NCBI GenBank assembly: GCA_947483545.1
Contig: CANKNP010000005.1
Span: 1-38,430 of the forward strand
Direction: 5' to 3'
Length of the DNA stretch: 38,430 nucleotides
Source: Deltaproteobacteria bacterium
GTDB lineage: Bacteria; Myxococcota; UBA796; SXON01
Position numbers and translations under genes: made by a program. The notes beneath the pieces are model-generated. The model saw only the letters and a list, made by a program, of their open reading frames with translations, ran no database searches and was not told the DNA's origin. This document shows positions 34,222 to 38,430 of the stretch, in pieces. The stretch's first letter is position 1; every line of letters begins with the position of its first letter.

Positions 34222-34737
34222 GTGCCGGTTGGCCCTCTGATCCACTCCCGCCGCAACCAGCCGCTGGATAGCGAGGTCCGGCGGTGGCGGGGCATGATCC
34301 AGTCGGCGTTCTCTGCCCCGCAACTGTTCGGGTTCCAGCTGAACAACGTCGCCGATCTGGTGAACCTGGTGACAGGCATCATGTGGCTCTCAGGCCCCTT
34401 CCACTCTGCGGTCAACTACGGCCAGTGGGACCATTCGATGGTGCCGGCTGGCATGCCCTCAGCGCTCGCGGCGGATCCCACCGTGGCTGGCACGACCCTG
34501 CTCGACATGATGCTTCCAAAGCAGATGTACATCCGGCAAGTCGAGGTCATCTGGCTCCTGTCCGGGCGCCGGATGATGCTGCTGCACGAGGTGCCGCCGC
34601 TCTCGGGCTTCACCCCCGCGCACATCCAGTACGTCACGAAGCTGCTGCAGATCGACGCCGCGATCGTCAACACCGTTCGCCCCTTCCGGTACGACGTGCT
34701 GCGCCCCACGCGGATCGCAGCGGCTGCGAACGTGTGA
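34222..34737 (+). pseudogene. C-terminal remnant of a lipoxygenase
   Basis: Only about 170 residues of a lipoxygenase-like catalytic domain remain. The segment IMWLSGPFHSAVNYGQWDHSMVPAGMPSAL matches the conserved helix carrying the third iron-binding His and the Asn (HSAVN) and the following substrate-channel loop. The rest (TLLDMMLPKQMYIRQ ... FRYDVLRPTRIAAAANV) fits the C-terminal end, though the last residue is Val instead of the usual iron-binding Ile. The helix with the first two iron His residues and everything before it are missing, since the divergent ATP-grasp gene begins at 34200. GTG 34222 is the earliest reasonable start; a shorter one is ATG 34294. Lipoxygenases oxygenate polyunsaturated fatty acids; this fragment cannot. 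Confidence 0.6.
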
Positions 34738-34767
34738 GTATCGCCCGGTCTGTGATACTCCGGTGAC

Positions 34768-35523
34768 GTGAAACGCCTCTTCGGCTTCGGCTGGGCCGTC
34801 TTCGGCATGCTCGTCGTGCTGGTGTTCGCCTCCACCTCCAGCCTGTTCATCTGGCCGTTCGCGGTGCTCCCGCGCGGCCGCCGCGAGCGCTATGCCATCT
34901 GGGGCGCGCGCTATTTCGCGTGGGGTTGCCTACGGCCGGTGCTTTGGGTCCGCGACGAGGTCTTCGGCCTCGACCTCCTCCCCCGCGGCGGCGGCTATCT
35001 TGTGGTCTCCAACCACCGCAGTTGGCTCGACGTCGCGTTGCTGATCCTGCACACCGCGAGCCAGGGGGTCTCCAAACGGGAGGTCGCGTGGATCCCGTTC
35101 TTCGGGCTCAACGGCTGGCTGACCGGCGCCATCTTCTTCGACCGGCGCAACAAGGAGGGGCGGGCGAAGGTGGTCTCCGACACGCTTCGGCTGCTCGGTG
35201 GCGGCGCAAATGTCCACGTTTTCCCCGAGGGCACGCGCACCCGGGACGGCAAGCTCTCCGAGAAGGTGCACCTGAGGCTCGTGCAGGAGGCCGCGAGCGC
35301 CGGCTTCGCCATCGTTCCGGCTTGTACCTGGGGAACAGAGGGTGGCGTGCCTGCCGCGGTCGTCTACGCCATGCCGCTCCAGCGGATGGGCCTCGAGATC
35401 GGCGCGCCCATGAAGCTGGAGGCCGGTCAGGACGTGGAGGCGTTCGCGCTCTCCGTGTGGGCCGAGGTCTGCCGCATGGCCCGCGCCCGGGGCGCCGACC
35501 AGCCCTTTCCCGTTGCGCCCTGA
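34768..35523 (+). CDS. PlsC-type 1-acyl-glycerol-3-phosphate acyltransferase
   Basis: 251 residues with an N-terminal membrane helix (FGMLVVLVFASTSSLFIWPFAVL), the catalytic HX4D box (NHRSWLD, His83-Asp88), a glycerol-phosphate region (GAIFFDRR) and FPEGTRTRDG at 152-161. It would transfer an acyl chain to the sn-2 position of lysophosphatidate or a related acceptor at the inner membrane. The start is GTG 34768, right before the Lys-Arg that orients the first helix. The canonical HX4D here contrasts with the HX4E of the acyltransferase domain fused to the big synthase. Its acceptor is not certain, since bacteria often have several PlsC paralogues. Confidence 0.88.
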   Translation: MKRLFGFGWAVFGMLVVLVFASTSSLFIWPFAVLPRGRRERYAIWGARYFAWGCLRPVLWVRDEVFGLDLLPRGGGYLVVSNHRSWLDVALLILHTASQGVSKREVAWIPFFGLNGWLTGAIFFDRRNKEGRAKVVSDTLRLLGGGANVHVFPEGTRTRDGKLSEKVHLRLVQEAASAGFAIVPACTWGTEGGVPAAVVYAMPLQRMGLEIGAPMKLEAGQDVEAFALSVWAEVCRMARARGADQPFPVAP

Positions 35524-35547
35524 CCCCGAATCCGGCACAATCCGCCC

Positions 35548-35949
35548 ATGCGCTCCCTCCAACTCGCCCTGCTCTGCACCGCCCTCCTCACGCTCGCCGG
35601 CTGCTCCTGCAACATCCGCGATGACGACGGCGACGGCATTGACGCCTGCCAGGACTGCGACGACGCCGATGCGCTCCTCGGCCTGGAGTTCACCGTCTAC
35701 GCCGACGGGGACGCCGATGGTTACGGCGCCGCGGAGGGCAAGGTGACCTGCGGGGACCTGGACGGCTGGGTCGCCGACAACACCGACTGCAACGACCGCG
35801 CGTACGAGTTCAACCCCGGCGCGCTCGAGACCTGCAACAACTTCGACGACGACTGCGACAGCATCATCGACGAAGGCTGCGACACCGGCGGCGACGACTC
35901 GGGCGACTCCGGGGATTCGGGCGACTCGGGCGATACTGCGACGCGGTAG
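35548..35949 (+). CDS. Small MopE-type metal-binding lipoprotein
   Basis: 133 residues. Lipoprotein signal (LLTLAGC, Cys19) is followed by DDDGDGIDACQDCDD, then one MopE repeat with VYADGDADGYG, NTDCNDRAYEFNPGALETC and DDDCDSIIDEGC. The tail is a GDS-rich run (GDSGDSGDSGD) with no clear anchor. It contains about one unit of the module repeated some ten times in the 1126-residue protein in the operon. Likely an outer-membrane or surface lipoprotein that binds calcium or another cation. Confidence 0.85.
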   Translation: MRSLQLALLCTALLTLAGCSCNIRDDDGDGIDACQDCDDADALLGLEFTVYADGDADGYGAAEGKVTCGDLDGWVADNTDCNDRAYEFNPGALETCNNFDDDCDSIIDEGCDTGGDDSGDSGDSGDSGDTATR

Positions 35950-36026
35950 GCGGCCTCGGGGCCCGAGAGCAGGCGCCGCCACCGCAGTGACAGTGAATCG
36001 GCCGTGCACATCCGGCGGCCCCCCCT

Positions 36027-36980
36027 ATGCTGACCCAACTCCACGCCTTGAACCCCACGAGCTGGGGCATTCCGCTCTCCGATGCCATGCTCTGGGAGAC
36101 GTGGCGCACGACCCTGGCGGGGTTCCCGGATCACCCGCGGGACGTTGATCTGCGTGGCCGGACTGTGCTGCTGATCGGGTCGGCGAACGTGTACACGGCG
36201 CTGGTCCCCTGGATCGTGGTGCTGCGGCAGGCCGGAGCCCGCGTTCGTGTCAAGCCGGCCCGCGGGCAGGTCGCCGCCCTCGCTGCGATCACAGAAGGGC
36301 TGGGGGCTGATCTGTGCGTTTGGAGGGGCGGGGAGGATCCGGACGCGGAGCTACAGGCGTTCGACGGCGTGAATGGCGTGATCGCCTTCGGCGGCGCCGA
36401 GGCCTTGGAGGCACTGCGGGCCCGCACCCCCGCAACTGCCATGTTCTTCGGGTTCGGGCCGCGGTTCGCGGTGGCCGCGTGTGAGCGCATTGGCGAGCCG
36501 GAGGCCCGAGGGTTGGCCCGCGACGTCGCGCTCTACGACACCCGGGGCTGCATGTCCCCCGCCGCAGTGTTCGCGACGGACGCCGGGATCCCCCTCCTCG
36601 TCAACGCGATGGCCGAGGCGGAGGCGCTTTGGCCTCGCGGGCCGATCAGCGGCGCCGAGGCGGCCGCCATCCGGGCCCGCAAGCTCCTGACCCGCGCCGC
36701 GACCGGGACGGTGCTGGAGGGTTCAGGTTGGACAGTGCTCGTCAGCAACGCGCCGTTCAGCCCGGTCGCGCTTCCCCGCGTGCTCGTCGTTCATCCCGTC
36801 AACGCCCTGCCCCAGGTGAACCCCTACGTCGGGCAGCTCGGGACCGTCGCGGGGGACGCCGCCCCGACGCTTCAAGCCCTACGGCGCTGCGTGATCGGGG
36901 AGATGCAGGCGCCGACGCACGACGGCACCCACGAGGGCGTGGACGTCCTGGGCGCGCTGGCCCGCCCGCTCAGTACGTAA
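36027..36980 (+). CDS. LuxC-like acyl-CoA reductase, short form
   Basis: 317 residues, shorter than the roughly 400-480 of classic LuxC, the NADPH-dependent reductase that turns acyl-CoA or acyl-enzyme into fatty aldehyde. Features: an N-terminal nucleotide-binding segment (RTVLLIGSANVYTALVPWIVVL), VIAFGGAEALEALRA, a GFGPRFAVAAC turn, and the catalytic-Cys motif LYDTRGCMSPAAVF (Cys175) in the aldehyde-dehydrogenase-like fold. The N-terminal extension of LuxC is missing. Acyl-CoA reductase (PF05893-type) membership is my reading of the Cys motif and the order of segments. The stop overlaps the end of the convergent outer-membrane protein gene by 11 bp. Confidence 0.7.
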   Translation: MLTQLHALNPTSWGIPLSDAMLWETWRTTLAGFPDHPRDVDLRGRTVLLIGSANVYTALVPWIVVLRQAGARVRVKPARGQVAALAAITEGLGADLCVWRGGEDPDAELQAFDGVNGVIAFGGAEALEALRARTPATAMFFGFGPRFAVAACERIGEPEARGLARDVALYDTRGCMSPAAVFATDAGIPLLVNAMAEAEALWPRGPISGAEAAAIRARKLLTRAATGTVLEGSGWTVLVSNAPFSPVALPRVLVVHPVNALPQVNPYVGQLGTVAGDAAPTLQALRRCVIGEMQAPTHDGTHEGVDVLGALARPLST

Positions 36981-37830
36981 ACCCGAACCCCATCGACACC
37001 GTCGGCAGGACGTTCACCGTGTAGGTAGACGCGATCGTCGCCGTAAAGTCCCCGCTGAGGATCCGGAACCCGCCGCCGATCTGGACCGGGGCGAAGGTCT
37101 TGTCGAAGGACTTGGCGCTCTGAAAGCCCGAGACCTCCACGATGCGCTCTTCGAGGCCGGTGCGGGAGAGGTCCCCGCGGGGCGCACCGTGGAACCGGGT
37201 CTGCCCGATGGAGAGGAACGGCGCAAAGCTGGCCTGGTTGATCCCCTTGGTGACGCCGAACGGGAGCGTGTACCCAACGGTAGCGCTCATGTCCATGACG
37301 CCGACCTCCAGCTCCTCGTTCCCAACATAGCCGGCGTAGCCGACCTGGAGCGCGAGGTCTGGGAAGGGCTTGTAGCCTTCGACCAGCGACCAGCGCGCCC
37401 AGCCGCCAAACACCCCGGTCTGCGTCATGCCGATCCAGCCCGCGTTCGCGCCGATCTCGAAGGAGAGGGGCAGTCCCTTGCGCACCGTGACCCAGGGGAT
37501 GAACAGGTAGGTGGACGGCTCCTCATCCGTCGCGGAGAGGTCCCAGCCCGCAGGGTAGGTGCCGTCGAGCGAGCCGGTACGGATGAAAGAGAAGGTTGTG
37601 GAGAGGCCGATGTTGAAGCCGGAGATGCCGAGGCTCTCGCCGGGCGCCATCGGTTTGTTGGCAATGGTGGCCCCCAGCTCGCGGACGACCTGCTTGTAGC
37701 CCTCGACCACGTAGTCGGTGTCCCCGAAGGCTTCGGTGGACTCGCCCTCGAAGTCGTCCATCGCCTGGATCGAGATCTCGTCCGCCAGGGCGGGGCGCAG
37801 GGCGAAGCACAGAGACAGGACAGCCAACAT
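36970..37830 (-). CDS. Outer-membrane beta-barrel protein
   Basis: 286 residues. Signal peptide (MLAVLSLCFALRPALA) then an acidic mature start (DEISIQAMDDFEGESTEAFGDTDYVVEGYKQVVRELG) and alternating amphipathic strands (FNIGLSTTFSFIRTG, TYLFIPWVTVRKGLPLSFEIGANAGWI, WARWSLVEGY, LALQVGYAGYVG, MSATVGYTLPFG, FAPFLSIGQTRF, FAPVQIGGGFRILSG). It ends with the aromatic VSMGFGFTY typical of BAM-assembled barrels. Probable 10-12 strand barrel; function unknown. The ATG at 37830 leaves a normal signal peptide. Confidence 0.8.
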   Translation of the reverse strand: MLAVLSLCFALRPALADEISIQAMDDFEGESTEAFGDTDYVVEGYKQVVRELGATIANKPMAPGESLGISGFNIGLSTTFSFIRTGSLDGTYPAGWDLSATDEEPSTYLFIPWVTVRKGLPLSFEIGANAGWIGMTQTGVFGGWARWSLVEGYKPFPDLALQVGYAGYVGNEELEVGVMDMSATVGYTLPFGVTKGINQASFAPFLSIGQTRFHGAPRGDLSRTGLEERIVEVSGFQSAKSFDKTFAPVQIGGGFRILSGDFTATIASTYTVNVLPTVSMGFGFTY

Positions 37831-37882
37831 TGGCCCGAACGTAGCACGCCAGAACGCGACCCGGCCAGATACAGCCGGCGAG

Positions 37883-38430
37883 ATGCTCCTCGTCGCGCTC
37901 CTTGTTCAGATCGCGGGGGCGCAGGAAGGGGTGGAGGTGGCGATCGTGGTGGTGGCCGTGGCCAGCGAGGGGCCCGCCCCGACGGTCTCCGGCACCCTCG
38001 CCGTCACCTGTCGCCGCGACAACATCGACGTTCCCTGCCCCCCGACGTTCACCCTCGTCGATCCCCTCCCGCTCCTCTGGACCGACGCCTCCGACCCCTT
38101 GACCGTGCTTCGCCGCTTCCCAGCGCGCCCAGATCCCGGCGCGATGACGTTCAACACCTCGTCGCTGTCCACCTCGTTCACCACCCGCCTGCCCCATCGC
38201 TTTGGCGATGTCGGTTGGTCCGGACCCGCCCGCGCCCCCTCCCTTTCCGGCAACGGGGGTTGGTACCCTCAGCTCCTCGACGATGGGCGCGTGGTCGTCG
38301 CCGACTGGGACGTGACCGTCTCTTACGCCTCCGGTGCCGGCACCGGCGTCCTCGTGGTCAACGGCACCGTCGGCGAGGGCACCGTCCGCTGGTCTGGCCT
38401 CGCCGACCGCGCGGCGCTCGCAGTGATCCC
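37883..38430 (+). CDS. Exported protein, 3' end beyond the window
   Basis: The frame from ATG 37883 stays open to the window edge, at least 182 residues. A short signal peptide (MLLVALLVQIAGAQ) precedes beta-rich sequence (VEVAIVVVAVASEG, SGTLAVTCRRDNIDVPCPPTF ... NGGWYPQLLDDGRVVVADWDVTVSY ... GTVRWSGLADRAALAVIP). The last part resembles the N-terminal beta domain of M1-family metallopeptidases, in which a WYPQ-type segment and a description of the reporter domain precede the HExxH catalytic part, but that region is outside the window. The gene is divergent from the barrel protein, 52 nt apart. Confidence 0.6.
   Translation, partial: MLLVALLVQIAGAQEGVEVAIVVVAVASEGPAPTVSGTLAVTCRRDNIDVPCPPTFTLVDPLPLLWTDASDPLTVLRRFPARPDPGAMTFNTSSLSTSFTTRLPHRFGDVGWSGPARAPSLSGNGGWYPQLLDDGRVVVADWDVTVSYASGAGTGVLVVNGTVGEGTVRWSGLADRAALAVI

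Noticed and set aside
35880..35949. GGCGACTC-type tandem repeats at the end of the small MopE gene, as a possible phase-variable tract.
   Set aside because: The units are imperfect and of codon-triplet multiples encoding GDS; length change would not shift the frame, and no second such tract was seen.

Overview
The window is about 38 kb of GC-rich bacterial DNA with tightly packed genes. Several features together suggest a member of the Myxococcota (former Deltaproteobacteria) or a close relative: many secreted lipoproteins built from MopE-type Asp/Cys-rich repeats or FG-GAP/VCBS propellers, a Ser/Thr kinase with a PEGA-like tail, a PUFA-synthase-like multidomain protein ending in an acyltransferase, a class II DAHP synthase and a lipoxygenase remnant. 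This placement is inferred from gene families; the window contains no rRNA, tRNA or other phylogenetic marker that I could recognise.

Left part (1-10 kb). A heavy-metal-type RND efflux pair (adaptor and permease) runs off the left edge. It is followed by a Fic-domain AMPylase-like gene on the minus strand and a CotH-kinase-like lipoprotein gene on the plus strand that is cut by one in-frame TAG.

Middle (7.5-21 kb, minus strand). Four close-packed genes probably form one operon transcribed from about 21.1 kb leftward: a 2487-residue KS-CLF-DH-DH-(PKS-type DH-like)-AGPAT protein resembling myxobacterial Pfa3/PfaC, a 1126-residue MopE/FG-GAP lipoprotein, a membrane-anchored protein of unknown function, and a transmembrane Ser/Thr kinase. 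The partner subunits expected for PUFA synthesis (enoyl reductase, malonyl transferase, ACP array, ketoreductase) are absent from the window, so the synthase is an orphan here. The third gene and the kinase share one reading frame and are separated only by a TAG and nine sense codons; the kinase has only a TTG start.

Right of the operon (21-30 kb). There is a divergent AAA-ATPase-like/PD-(D/E)XK protein with a membrane protein directly behind it, then a decayed locus in which an unknown N-terminal frame is joined to a frameshifted, truncated alcohol-dehydrogenase-type gene. An arylsulfotransferase-like propeller protein, a FAD dehydrogenase with a possible lipoprotein N-terminus, an FG-GAP/CARDB lipoprotein and a small Cys-motif membrane protein follow.

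Far right (30-38.4 kb). A TPR-like protein, a secreted protein behind a good sigma70-type promoter, a small membrane protein, DAHP synthase (shikimate pathway entry), an ATP-grasp enzyme, a lipoxygenase C-terminal remnant, a PlsC-type acyltransferase, a one-repeat MopE lipoprotein, a short LuxC-like acyl-CoA reductase, an outer-membrane beta-barrel protein and the start of an exported protein.

A loose theme is acyl-chain and envelope biology (synthase with acyltransferase, PlsC, LuxC-like reductase, lipoxygenase remnant) together with cation-binding surface lipoproteins. Three loci show decay or sequence error (CotH amber, dehydrogenase frameshift, lipoxygenase truncation). I saw no CRISPR array, insertion sequence, tRNA or rRNA. 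No gene-free stretch exceeds 300 bases.
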